A stretch of 64,000 bases of DNA from Rubrobacter tropicus (GCF_011492945.1 NZ_CP045119.1:1984001-2048000); one strand, 5' to 3'. Numbered from the stretch's first letter, positions 18,636-26,599 are shown. Notes: generated by a model not told the origin, from the letters alone. Translations and numbers: made by a program.

Positions 18636-20867
18636 GTGGAACCAGCGCGCACAGAAGAGAGACCCAGGGCCATACCGGCGCCGCCGGTGACCATCTCCGG
18701 CCTGCTCGAGAGGGTTTCGTCCTACGCGCCCGAGGGGGCAGAGGAGCTGATAGCGCGCGCCTACGGCGTGGCCCACGCCGCGCACCGGGGGCAGGTCCGC
18801 AAGAGCGGGGAGCCATTCGTCTACCACCCGCTGGCGACGGCGGCGATCCTGGCGGAGCTGCGGCTCGACGCGACGACCATAGCCGCGGGACTCCTGCACG
18901 ACGTGCTCGAGGACACGGGCGTCACCAAGGAGGAGCTCGCCGAGCAGTTCGGGGACGAGGTCGCGGAGATCGTCGACGGCGTCACGAAGCTCGGCAACCT
19001 GCCGTCCGGGAACCTCGAAGAGGCGCAGGCCGAGTCTTTGCGGAAGATGATCGTCGCGATGAGCCGCGACGTGCGGGTCATCATCATCAAGCTCGCCGAC
19101 AGGCTGCACAACATGAGGACGCTCGCCTACTTGAAGCGCGAGACCCAGCTCAAAAAGGCCACGGAGACGTTGGAGATATACGCGCCCCTGGCCCACAGGC
19201 TCGGGATCTACTCCCTCAAGTGGGAGCTTGAAGACCTCTCCTTCGCCACCCTCCACCCCCGCCGGTACGAGGAGATAAAGCGCCTGGTCGCCGCCCGCAG
19301 GGGGGATCGGGAGGCGTTCATCAACGGGACGGCCGCGGAGCTCTTGCGGCACCTGCGCGAGACGGGGACCGAGGCAGAGGTCCACGGGCGGGTAAAGCAC
19401 TTCTACTCCATCTACAACAAGATGGTCCGGCGCAACAAGGAGTTCAACGAGATCTACGACCTCACGGGTTTGAGGGTCGTAGTGGACTCCGTGCGGGACT
19501 GCTACGGGGCGCTAGGCGTCATACATTCGATCTGGAAGCCCATCCCCGGGCGGTTCAAGGACTACATAGCGATGCCCAAGTTCAACATGTACCAGTCGCT
19601 CCACACGACGGTCATGAGCAACGAGGGGAAGCTGCTGGAGATCCAGATCCGGACCCACGAGATGGACACCACGGCCGAGTACGGCATCGCCGCCCACTGG
19701 ATGTACAAGCACGGCCTCACAGACCGGCAGGTCGACCGCCTGGGCTGGCTCAAGAGCATGATGGAGTGGCAGAAGGAGACCACGGACTCCTCGGAGTTCA
19801 TGGAATCGTTGAAGGGCGAGCTGGTCGCCGACGAGGTCTTCGTCTTCACGCCGAAAGGTGACGTCGTGAGCCTGCCTTCCGGTGCGACGCCAATAGACTT
19901 CGCCTACCACGTCCACACCGAGATAGGCCACAGGACCATCGGCGCCAAGGTGAACGACAGGATAGTTCCCCTAGATTCCGAGCTCGTAAGCGGGGACCGG
20001 GTGCAGGTCATCACCGGCAAGAACTCAGGTCCTAGCCGGGACTGGCTGGCCGTCGTGCAGAGCGGGAGGGCGCGGAACAAGATCCGGCAGTTCTTCAACA
20101 AGGCCGACCGCGAGGACAACCTTTCCTTGGGGCGCGAGAAGATCCTTGGCCTCCTGAAGAAGCGCAGGATCGGCAAGGTCCCGTCAGGCATCCTAGAAGA
20201 CGTGGCGCGCGCCACCAACCACTCGTCTCCGGACGACATGCTGGCCGCCGTCGGTTCCGGCTCGCTCTCGGCCGAGAACGTGGCGGGCCGCATAGTAGAC
20301 CTCGTCCAGCCGAAGGAAGAGGAAGAGGAGAAGCCGAAAAAGCAGTCCCCGGCCCTCGCCCCGCTCCCGCTGCCGGGCGACGCGGGCGCGGCCGACGAGA
20401 CGGGCGTGCGCGTCGTGGGCTCCAGCGGCATCCTGACGCGCCTGGCCCGCTGCTGCACCCCAATGCCGGGCGACGACATCGTCGGATACGTCTCGCTCGG
20501 GCGCGGCGTCGTCGTCCACTCCGGCGGTTGCGTGAACGCCCGGGCCCTCAAGTCCCGCGACCCCGACCGGTTCGTCGAGGTCGAGTGGGCGATAGGGGAG
20601 GGGAAGCTCTTCACCGTGGAACTGCTCGTCGAGGCGCTGGACAGGATGCACCTCTTGAAGGACATAACCTCCGGCATCTCGGACGCCGGGGTCAACATAG
20701 TCTCGGCGAGGGTCGACACCATCGAGGACCGGACGGCCCTAAGCCGGTTCGCCTTCAAGGCCGGGAGCGTGCAGCACGTAGAGGAAGTGATACGCAAGAT
20801 CCGGGGCATCCCGGACGTCTACGACGTCTGCCGCGTCTCCCGCGACGGCACGCCCCTGGAAAGCTAG
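18636..20867 (+). CDS. rel: Bifunctional (p)ppGpp synthetase/hydrolase Rel
   Basis: Makes and degrades the stringent-response alarmone. The ~743-residue protein has, in order: an HD hydrolase domain (GLLHDVLEDT, HNMRTL), a RelA/SpoT synthetase domain (YNKMVRRNKEF, YDLTGLRVVVDSV, YIAMPKFNMYQSLHT), a TGS domain (DEVFVFTPKGDVVSLP), a Cys-containing RIS-type region (LTRLARCCTPMPGD) and a C-terminal ACT domain. Both catalytic halves look intact. I start it at GTG 18636 because TATAAT lies 6 nt upstream; an in-frame ORF extends to 18612 through the promoter. MOSC follows 3 nt later. Confidence 0.96.
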   Translation: MEPARTEERPRAIPAPPVTISGLLERVSSYAPEGAEELIARAYGVAHAAHRGQVRKSGEPFVYHPLATAAILAELRLDATTIAAGLLHDVLEDTGVTKEELAEQFGDEVAEIVDGVTKLGNLPSGNLEEAQAESLRKMIVAMSRDVRVIIIKLADRLHNMRTLAYLKRETQLKKATETLEIYAPLAHRLGIYSLKWELEDLSFATLHPRRYEEIKRLVAARRGDREAFINGTAAELLRHLRETGTEAEVHGRVKHFYSIYNKMVRRNKEFNEIYDLTGLRVVVDSVRDCYGALGVIHSIWKPIPGRFKDYIAMPKFNMYQSLHTTVMSNEGKLLEIQIRTHEMDTTAEYGIAAHWMYKHGLTDRQVDRLGWLKSMMEWQKETTDSSEFMESLKGELVADEVFVFTPKGDVVSLPSGATPIDFAYHVHTEIGHRTIGAKVNDRIVPLDSELVSGDRVQVITGKNSGPSRDWLAVVQSGRARNKIRQFFNKADREDNLSLGREKILGLLKKRRIGKVPSGILEDVARATNHSSPDDMLAAVGSGSLSAENVAGRIVDLVQPKEEEEEKPKKQSPALAPLPLPGDAGAADETGVRVVGSSGILTRLARCCTPMPGDDIVGYVSLGRGVVVHSGGCVNARALKSRDPDRFVEVEWAIGEGKLFTVELLVEALDRMHLLKDITSGISDAGVNIVSARVDTIEDRTALSRFAFKAGSVQHVEEVIRKIRGIPDVYDVCRVSRDGTPLES

Positions 20868-20870
20868 TCC

Positions 20871-21539
20871 TTGCGCCTACTCAGCGTGAACGTGGGGCTG
20901 GAAGAGCCGATCGAGGGCGCCAAGAGCTCGGGAAAGACGGGCATCTTCAAGAGACCGACACACGGTCCAGTGCGGGTTACGAAGGATGGCCTGGCGGGGG
21001 ACGAGATCTCCGACAAGGAGAACCACGGCGGCGTGGACCAGGCCGTCTACCTGTTCGGCTCCCCGGACTACGAGTGGTGGTCGGAAGAGCTGGGAAGGGA
21101 ACTGGCGCCAGGCACCTTCGGGGAGAACCTGACCGTCTCGGGGCTGGAGAGCGCCGGGGCGTACATCGGGGACCGCTTCTCGATAGGCTCGGCCGTCCTT
21201 GAGGTGACGGCGCCCCGGATACCGTGCGTCACGTTGGCGGTACGGATGGGTGACCCGGCCTTTCTCAAGCGGTTCAGGCGGGCTGAGCGGCCGGGGCTTT
21301 ACTGCCGCGTGATCCGGCCCGGCGAGGTAGCGGCCGGCGATCCTGTAGAGTCGGGGGCGTATTCCGGGGAAAGGGTGCCGGCGATCGAACTGTTCCGGGT
21401 GTTTTTCGAGCCCGACCCGGACGAGGTAACCCTCCGGCGGCATCTCGCCGCGCCGATAGCGGTACGCGCCCGGGAGATGAACGAGCGGCGGCTGGCGCGG
21501 GTGTTGGAGAGAGACGCAGAGACAAGGAGCATCGTTTGA
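20871..21539 (+). CDS. MOSC-domain protein (YiiM-like)
   Basis: A 222-residue MOSC domain protein. Members carry sulfur or bind molybdenum cofactor, and YiiM-type enzymes reduce N-hydroxylated compounds. Visible features: DGLAGDEISDKENHGGVDQAVYLF, GTFGENLTVSGL, and the family Cys in RIPCVTLAVRMG. The C-terminal helical region fits YiiM. The start is TTG 20871, 3 nt after rel, and its stop overlaps the MBL gene by 4 nt (TTGA), so translation is coupled. Confidence 0.85.
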   Translation: MRLLSVNVGLEEPIEGAKSSGKTGIFKRPTHGPVRVTKDGLAGDEISDKENHGGVDQAVYLFGSPDYEWWSEELGRELAPGTFGENLTVSGLESAGAYIGDRFSIGSAVLEVTAPRIPCVTLAVRMGDPAFLKRFRRAERPGLYCRVIRPGEVAAGDPVESGAYSGERVPAIELFRVFFEPDPDEVTLRRHLAAPIAVRAREMNERRLARVLERDAETRSIV

Positions 21540-22114
21540 CCGAGATCGAGCAGGTAACCGTCTCCATGGACGGCTTCGAGGTGAACTCCTACGTGGTCCA
21601 CGCGCCGGAGGGCGACGTGATCGTGGACGCCGGGGCGGAGCCCGAGAAGATCCTGGGCGCCGTCCGCGCGCCGGTGGTCGCCGTTCTCATCACCCACGCC
21701 CACGCGGACCACGTCGGAGCCCTGGACGCCGTGCTGCGCGAGACGAACGCCCCGCTCTACGTCCACCCCGACGCCGCCGAGGGCACGGGGGTCGGCGTGT
21801 ACGAACCGCTGGACGAGGGTCAGGTGTTGGATCTCGCGGGCGAGACCTTTCGGGTCCTGCACACGCCGGGACACGCGGTCGGCTCCGTAACCTTCGTGGT
21901 CGGTCGGGACCAGATCGTGGGTGATTTGATCCTCCCCGGCAGCGTGGGCCGGACGGACATAGACGGCGCCTCCTGGGAGGACCTCGAAATCTCTTTACGC
22001 AAGGTGATGCCGCTCTGGGAGGACGGGACGCGCCTCTACGCGGGCCACGGCCCCGTCCTGCTCGCCTCGGAGCAGTTGGAGAACAACCCGTACCTGCCTC
22101 CGGTTCTTCCGTGA
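21536..22114 (+). CDS. MBL-fold (glyoxalase II-like) metallohydrolase
   Basis: A 192-residue metallo-beta-lactamase-fold hydrolase. The metal motif HAHADHVGAL matches HxHxDH, followed by the later ligands LHTPGHAVGS, VGDLILP (Asp) and a C-terminal YAGHGP His. The substrate is unknown; hydroxyacylglutathione-type thioesters are common for the family. It overlaps MOSC and hisS by 4 nt at each end, so it belongs to a tightly coupled operon. Confidence 0.9.
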   Translation: MTEIEQVTVSMDGFEVNSYVVHAPEGDVIVDAGAEPEKILGAVRAPVVAVLITHAHADHVGALDAVLRETNAPLYVHPDAAEGTGVGVYEPLDEGQVLDLAGETFRVLHTPGHAVGSVTFVVGRDQIVGDLILPGSVGRTDIDGASWEDLEISLRKVMPLWEDGTRLYAGHGPVLLASEQLENNPYLPPVLP

Positions 22115-23385
22115 GCTACAAGGGACCGAGGGGCACCTACGACGTCTATCCCGGCGGGCGCGAGCCTCACGAGCGAGCGGCGTTGTGGGCGTTCGTGGAG
22201 GAGCGGGCGCGCGAGATCCTGGGCCACCACAACTACCGGGAAGTAAGGACGCCCGTCTTCGAGGAGATAGAGCTCTTCGCCCGCACGGCGGGGGAGGCCT
22301 CGGACATCGTGGTCCAGAAGGAGATGTTCACCTTCAGGGACAAGGGCGACCGGGAGATGGCGCTAAGGCCCGAGGGGACGCCGGGGGCGGTCCGGTCCTA
22401 CATCGAGCACAACCTGTTCAAGCTCGCCCAGCCGGTAAAGCTCTTTTACGTGGGGCCGATGTTCAGGCAGGAGAGGCAGCAGAAGGGGCGGTACAGGCAG
22501 CACACCCAGATCGGGGTCGAGGCCCTCGGCACGTCGGACCCGCTGGTCGACGTGGAGGTGATCTCCCTCCTCTACGCGATCCACCAGGCGGTGGGCGTCA
22601 AGGAAGAGGTCGTCTACCTCAACAACCTCGGCGACCTGGAGACCCGCCGCGCCTACGTCCCGGAGCTCCGCGCCTACCTCCGGAAGCACGCGGGCGACTT
22701 GGACCCGGACTCCGTCGCCCGCATGGAGACCAACCCCTTGAGGACCTTCGACTCCAAGCACGAGGGCACGCAAGCGGTTCTGTCCGAGGCGCCGAAGATC
22801 GGGGCTTACCTGAGCCCCGACGCCGCCGAACACCTCGCCGTCGTCCGCGAAGGGCTCGACGCGCTCGGCGTCCCCTACGAGTTGGACGAGCAGCTCGTGC
22901 GCGGCCTCGACTACTACACGATGACCGTCTTCGAGGCCAAGAGCGGGGCGCTGGGCGCCCAGGACACGGTCGGGGCCGGGGGACGCTACAACGCCCTCAT
23001 CTCCGACCTCGGCGGCCCGGACCTCGGCGGGATCGGCTTCGGCACGGGCGTCGAGAGGATGCTCCTTGCCGCCGCGTCTTACGAGTCCGAGCCCTCCCTC
23101 GACGTCTTTTTCGTGGCGCTCGCGCCCGAGGCGAGGGTGCCCGCGATGCGGCTCGCCGGAGCACTGCGCGCGGAGGGGATCTCTTGCGACCTCGACTACG
23201 GCGGACGGGGGGCGAAGGGCCAGTTCAAGCAGGCCGACAGGACGGGCGCGGCGTACGCCGCGATCATGGGCGAAGACGAGCTCTCCCGCGGCACCATAAA
23301 GGTCCGCGACATGTCCTCGGGCGAGGAACGTGAGGTGTCCGTCTCCGACGGGTCATCGGAGCTGCTCCGGACGATAAAGGCCTGA
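22111..23385 (+). CDS. hisS: Histidyl-tRNA synthetase
   Basis: Charges tRNA-His. The 424-residue class II enzyme starts at GTG 22111 inside the upstream stop (GTGA). Motif 1 region: REVRTPVFEEIELFARTAGEASDIV. Motif 2: MFRQERQQKGRYRQHTQIGVE. The histidine-specific LVRGLDYYTMTVFE block and motif 3 (GGIGFGTGVERML) follow, then a C-terminal anticodon-binding domain. The length is normal. The MBL-fold neighbour upstream of hisS is a common arrangement. Confidence 0.97.
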   Translation: MSYKGPRGTYDVYPGGREPHERAALWAFVEERAREILGHHNYREVRTPVFEEIELFARTAGEASDIVVQKEMFTFRDKGDREMALRPEGTPGAVRSYIEHNLFKLAQPVKLFYVGPMFRQERQQKGRYRQHTQIGVEALGTSDPLVDVEVISLLYAIHQAVGVKEEVVYLNNLGDLETRRAYVPELRAYLRKHAGDLDPDSVARMETNPLRTFDSKHEGTQAVLSEAPKIGAYLSPDAAEHLAVVREGLDALGVPYELDEQLVRGLDYYTMTVFEAKSGALGAQDTVGAGGRYNALISDLGGPDLGGIGFGTGVERMLLAAASYESEPSLDVFFVALAPEARVPAMRLAGALRAEGISCDLDYGGRGAKGQFKQADRTGAAYAAIMGEDELSRGTIKVRDMSSGEEREVSVSDGSSELLRTIKA

Positions 23386-23393
23386 CCCCGGCC

Positions 23394-24143
23394 GTGCCGG
23401 ACCTTCCGACGGGGCTGGTCGAATCCCTGCGGGACGCCCGGCGCGTTGTGGCTTTGACGGGCTCCGGTATTTCCGCGGAGAGCGGCGTGCCAACCTTCCG
23501 CGAGGCCCAGACCGGGCTCTGGGCGCGCTACGATCCGCAGGATTTGGCGACGCCGGAGGCGTTCGCGCGCGACCCGCGCCTCGTCTGGGAGTGGTACGGG
23601 TGGCGGCGCGAGCTGGTCGCCGCAGCGGAACCAAACGCGGGACACCGGGCGCTCGTGGAGCTGGAACGCCGGGCGAAGGCATTTGTCCTGATCACCCAGA
23701 ACGTAGACGGTCTTCACCAACGGGCCGGAAACCGCGAAGTCGTGGAGCTGCACGGCAACATCCGGCGCACTAGGTGTTCCGGGGAGGGCGTAATCGTGGA
23801 CGATCACGAGCAGGGGGATGGGCCGCCACGCTGCGCCGGGTGCGGCGCGTATCTGCGCCCGGACGTGGTCTGGTTCGGAGAGATGTTGCCGGCGGAAGCG
23901 ATGCGGCACGCTTCCAGGTCCGCGCAGAGCTGCGACCTCTTTCTCTCTATCGGGACTTCGAGCCTTGTCTACCCGGCGGCCGGTCTGGCGCACGAGGCGC
24001 TGGAGAACGACGCGACGGTCGTGGAGATCATCCCGGGCGAGACGACGCTGACCGCGCACGTTGCGTACCGCGTGCCGGGAGCCGCAGGCGAGGTCCTGCC
24101 CGAGCTCGTCACCCGGGCTTTCGGTGCGCGGGCAGGAATGTAA
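23394..24143 (+). CDS. cobB: Sirtuin NAD-dependent protein deacylase (class III type)
   Basis: Removes acyl groups from lysines using NAD. The 249-residue protein starts at GTG 23394. Motifs: ALTGSGISAESGVPTFR, TQNVDGLHQRAG, the catalytic His in ELHGNI, and VVWFGEMLP. The WYGWRRE segment contains the Tyr-x-x-Arg pair of desuccinylase/demalonylase sirtuins. The zinc-site cysteines are reduced (TRCSGEG and RCAGC), as I recall for E. coli CobB. It is 8 nt after hisS and probably last in that operon. Confidence 0.93.
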   Translation: MPDLPTGLVESLRDARRVVALTGSGISAESGVPTFREAQTGLWARYDPQDLATPEAFARDPRLVWEWYGWRRELVAAAEPNAGHRALVELERRAKAFVLITQNVDGLHQRAGNREVVELHGNIRRTRCSGEGVIVDDHEQGDGPPRCAGCGAYLRPDVVWFGEMLPAEAMRHASRSAQSCDLFLSIGTSSLVYPAAGLAHEALENDATVVEIIPGETTLTAHVAYRVPGAAGEVLPELVTRAFGARAGM

Positions 24144-24244
24144 TCTCGGAGGCGGCCGGTGCTCTGCACCGAGCGAAGTTCCGGGTTCTCACGGTATCCC
24201 GAACCTTCTGCTCGCGGACCATCTCTTGCGGTCTCGACGTTTAG

Positions 24245-24403
24245 CTAAAGCGGTCTGCAAAGAGGTTGGGCCTCTTTGCAGGGCTATCAGCTAGCAGCTT
24301 TCAGCAAGAGCAAAAAAGGCTGAGAGCGGAGGCGAAGCCGGAGCGGGCTGACAAGCCGACAGCGCGGATCGCGGTGGCATTGAGCCACCGCGATCCGCTT
24401 TAG
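24245..24403 (-). repeat. Structured terminal-inverted intergenic repeat, copy 2
   Basis: A 159-bp element between CTAAAGCGG (24245-24253) and CCGCTTTAG (24395-24403), i.e. perfect 9-bp inverted ends. Read on the minus strand it starts immediately after the stop of the 24404 gene and is homologous end to end to copy 1. Hairpin 1 is a perfect 15-bp stem (24364-24378 with 24384-24398) with the same 5-nt loop as copy 1. Hairpin 2 is an 11-bp stem (24255-24265 with 24271-24281). TTAG flanks both ends directly. It lies between the convergent sirtuin and secreted mini-protein genes and may serve as their terminator. Confidence 0.82.
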
Positions 24404-24676
24404 TTAGAGACCGAAGATGTTGCCGGCGAAGGCCACGGCGTCCTGGTCAGACGTGTTGTAGTTCGTCTGGTTCAACTCCTGGTTGGCGTGGTTATCGCCG
24501 TTCATGGCAAACTGCACGTTGTTTTGCACGCCGATGTTGAGTTGGATGTTGGTATTGTAATTGTTGGCGGTCGCGTCGCCCGAGTTGTCCTGGGCGAAAT
24601 CGTCGGCCATCGCGGGGGCCGCCATTGCCAGCATCATCGCCAGCGCCGTCGCCAGCGCGGCCATTTTGGTCTTCAC
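24404..24676 (-). CDS. Secreted Asn/Gln-rich mini-protein A
   Basis: A 90-residue protein starting at GTG 24676. Signal peptide ~1-24 (ALATALAMMLAMAAPAMA); mature part ~65 residues. It opens with DDFAQDNSGDAT and ends in NYNTSDQDAVAFAGNIFGL, both shared with the paralogue upstream. The middle is unusually rich in Asn and Gln (NIQLNIGVQNNVQFAMNGDN) with alternating polar/hydrophobic spacing loosely like curlin repeats. There are no Cys and no transmembrane helix. No family was recognised. It is co-oriented with mini-protein B, 91 nt downstream of it, and probably co-transcribed. A structured repeat abuts its stop. Confidence 0.75.
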   Translation of the reverse strand: MKTKMAALATALAMMLAMAAPAMADDFAQDNSGDATANNYNTNIQLNIGVQNNVQFAMNGDNHANQELNQTNYNTSDQDAVAFAGNIFGL

Positions 24677-24767
24677 CTTCGTGGCTCCTCTCCGACGGGC
24701 GGGCCCTCCGGGAGGGCCCGCCTGCCACCTGACGCCGTACGCGGTCGCCTACCGCTTGCCTTTCGGC

Positions 24768-25043
24768 CTAGAAACCGTCGGCGGCGATGTTGCCGGCGAA
24801 GGCCACGCCGATCTGCTCGCTCGTGTTGTAGTTCACCTGCACGAGCGACTGCTCGCTGGAGTTGTCTCCCTCCTCGGAGTACTGATCCACGTGCTGATCG
24901 GCGTAGTTGGCCTGATCGGTGGCGTTGTAGTTGTCGACGGTCGCGTCGCCCGAGTTGTCCTGGGCGAAATCGTCGGCCATCGCGGGGGCCGCCATCGTAA
25001 GCACCATCGCGAGGGTCGCCGCCAGGGCGAGAAGCTTCTTCAC
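24768..25043 (-). CDS. Secreted Asn/Gln-rich mini-protein B
   Basis: A 91-residue paralogue of mini-protein A. The start is GTG 25043 (VKKLLALAATLAM), with AAGGAGGAA 3 nt upstream. In-frame sequence continues to 25193, but the strong ribosome site and the signal peptide fix this start. Mature N-terminus DDFAQDNSGDAT and C-terminal NYNTSEQIGVAFAGN match its partner; the middle has diverged and is more acidic (YSEEGDNSSEQSLVQ). Conserved ends with a diverged middle suggest a tandem duplication. It reads away from the response regulator gene on the same strand. Function unknown; structural or adhesive surface material is only a guess. Confidence 0.75.
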   Translation of the reverse strand: MKKLLALAATLAMVLTMAAPAMADDFAQDNSGDATVDNYNATDQANYADQHVDQYSEEGDNSSEQSLVQVNYNTSEQIGVAFAGNIAADGF

Positions 25044-25372
25044 GGTTCCTCCTTCGTGCTCGGTCGTCGGTTTGATTACGCCTCGCCAGTCAGGATCGAC
25101 GGCCCATCCACCCGCCGTAAGTCTGGACGGGTATACCGATCCGTTCGCGTGGTCCACCTCCTTCCCCTGCGAGGCTTCGTGAACTATCGACAACCTAAAG
25201 CGTCATCGCGGGGGGCACATGACCCGTGCGGTACCGTTTTTCGCCGTTCGAGCAGGAAAATGTTGCGGTACACCCGGTATCCGTGGACCGGTTACCGGGG
25301 TATCGTCCTGGTCCCGACTCCGGTACCGGAACTCCCGGTACCGGTCGCGGGCCCGCGAGAGGTCCGAAGCGT
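25044..25372. other. 329-bp regulatory-looking intergenic region
   Basis: No supportable gene. It holds the mini-protein B ribosome site, a GGTATACC palindrome (25129-25136) that could be a minus-strand -10, and at 25274-25344 a cluster of four CCGGTACCGG-like boxes. It lies between the mini-proteins and the 3' end of the response-regulator gene. Confidence 0.6.
25274..25344. promoter_or_regulatory. Cluster of four CCGGTACCGG-like palindromes
   Basis: CCGGTATCCG at 25274, CCGGTTACCGG at 25288, CCGGTACCGG at 25320 and CCGGTACCGG at 25335. They form two pairs with 14- and 15-bp internal spacing. The last two are perfect 10-bp palindromes. They resemble a multi-dimer operator upstream of the mini-protein genes; the binder is unknown. 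Confidence 0.5.
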
Positions 25373-25966
25373 CTACAGGAGGTCGATGCGGCTATCGGCA
25401 CCGAGCTTCTTCAGAACGTTGCTCACGTGGTTTTTGACGGTCTGGTGGCTTATGGAGAGCTCGGCGGCGATCTCGGCGTTGGTGCGGCGCTTGACGAGCA
25501 GGGCGAAGATCTCCTTCTCCTTGGGGGTGAGCGAGGGCTCCTCGGCGTTGAAGTGTCGGTGGGGGCCGGGGTTATCCCCCTCGCCCAGGAACCACACCTT
25601 CTTCCCGGAGCGGGTCTCCCTTATCGCCTCGAGCAGCTTGCCGGTACTCTCTCCTTTGTGGACGAAGGAGTCCGCCCCCGAGAGCCGGGAGGAGAAAACC
25701 TCCTCCCTGGAGTTGCGGAAGGTGAACACGACGACGCCCGGGGCACCGGGCATCGATTTTATCTTTCGGCAAAGTTCCAGGCCGCCCCCCTGGCCCTCCA
25801 GGTCGAGGTCCAGGACCACGATGTCCGGGGCCGCCCGCCTGACGAGCTCGATGGCCTGTCGGACGCTCGCCGCCTCGCCCACGGTCTCCATATTCTCCTC
25901 GGCATCCAGAACGGTCTTCACGCCCACCCTCACGACGGGCTGCCCGTCTACGACGACGATCTTCAA
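25373..25966 (-). CDS. NarL/FixJ-type response regulator (orphan)
   Basis: A 197-residue two-domain regulator. The receiver spans ~1-120 with phospho-acceptor Asp53 (IVVLDLDLEG), the Thr of VVFTFRN and the Lys of SFVHKGES. The usual second acidic residue of the N-terminal pair is Gly8 (VVVDGQPVV instead of DD or DE), which may weaken Mg binding. The C-terminal LuxR HTH is LTPKEKEIFALLVKRRTNAEIAAELSISHQTVKNHVSNVLKKL. No histidine kinase is adjacent. The start is ATG 25966. A TAATAT -10 candidate (minus strand 26052-26047) and a GGGGACATTTGTCC box lie upstream. It reads toward the secreted mini-proteins and is divergent from the 26219 gene. Confidence 0.9.
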   Translation of the reverse strand: MKIVVVDGQPVVRVGVKTVLDAEENMETVGEAASVRQAIELVRRAAPDIVVLDLDLEGQGGGLELCRKIKSMPGAPGVVVFTFRNSREEVFSSRLSGADSFVHKGESTGKLLEAIRETRSGKKVWFLGEGDNPGPHRHFNAEEPSLTPKEKEIFALLVKRRTNAEIAAELSISHQTVKNHVSNVLKKLGADSRIDLL

Positions 25967-26074
25967 ACCGGGTCGTTTGGTGGCCGCACTTTACCCAACC
26001 TCTCGCTCGGAGGGACATGGCACGATCCTTGCGAGATCCGGGTACCATATTACAGTCCGAAGGTGGGTACGCAA

Positions 26075-26090
26075 GGGGACATTTGTCCTA
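26075..26090. promoter_or_regulatory. DevR/DosR-like operator box
   Basis: GGGGACATTTGTCCTA is an interrupted palindrome (GGAC-ATTT-GTCC) close to the DosR/DevR consensus GGGAC-N4-GTCCC known for NarL-family regulators. It lies in the divergent region between the response regulator and the 26219 gene, about one -35 distance from TAATAT on the minus strand. Autoregulation is an inference. Confidence 0.5.
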
Positions 26091-26218
26091 GTCCTCGGAC
26101 CATTACCGCCGTACTGTGGGGACCCGGAAAGGTGGGCCCGGGGACACGATTGTGGTGCCTTTCACCGTTATCCGGGGTACTGCTCTTAACCTTACCAAAG
26201 CCAAAAGAGAGGAGACGT

Positions 26219-26599
26219 ATGTCTGTCGAGGATCTACGCCAGAGCCCGATGATGGGGCACATGCTCGACGCGCTCGACAACGGGGAGGATATCGGCCACT
26301 ACGGGCGGCTGGTCTTCGCCATGATCGGGCGCCACTTCGTGGACGACGGGGAGCTCGTCGGGCTGCTCACCCAGGACCACGACGCCGACGAGCAGGAGAT
26401 AAAGGCGCTCGTCCAGCAGGTCCGGGAGAAGGGCTACAGCCCGCCCAGGCGGGACAAGATCCTGGAGTACCAGGAGCAGCAGGACTTCCCCATCTGCCCG
26501 AACCCGGACGACCCGGACGCCTGCAACCCGTACCAGGAACTGCAGTTCCCGGACGAAGTCTACGAGTCGATCCAGGAGTACAGGGAGGAGAAGGCGTAA
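26219..26599 (+). CDS. Small conserved acidic protein, unknown function
   Basis: A 126-residue soluble protein starting at ATG 26219 (MSVEDLRQSPMMGHML) behind GAGAGGAG. The helical N-terminal part (LVFAMIGRHFV, LVGLLTQDHDADEQEIKALVQQV) is followed by GYSPPRRDKILEYQEQQ and a Cys pair in FPICPNPDDPDACNPY, then an acidic C-terminus. I recall related CPNPDDP-type proteins in other bacteria but cannot name a function. The two Cys, ten residues apart, could bind metal or form a disulfide. It is divergent from the response regulator and shares the DosR-like box region, so it is a candidate target. Confidence 0.6.
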   Translation: MSVEDLRQSPMMGHMLDALDNGEDIGHYGRLVFAMIGRHFVDDGELVGLLTQDHDADEQEIKALVQQVREKGYSPPRRDKILEYQEQQDFPICPNPDDPDACNPYQELQFPDEVYESIQEYREEKA

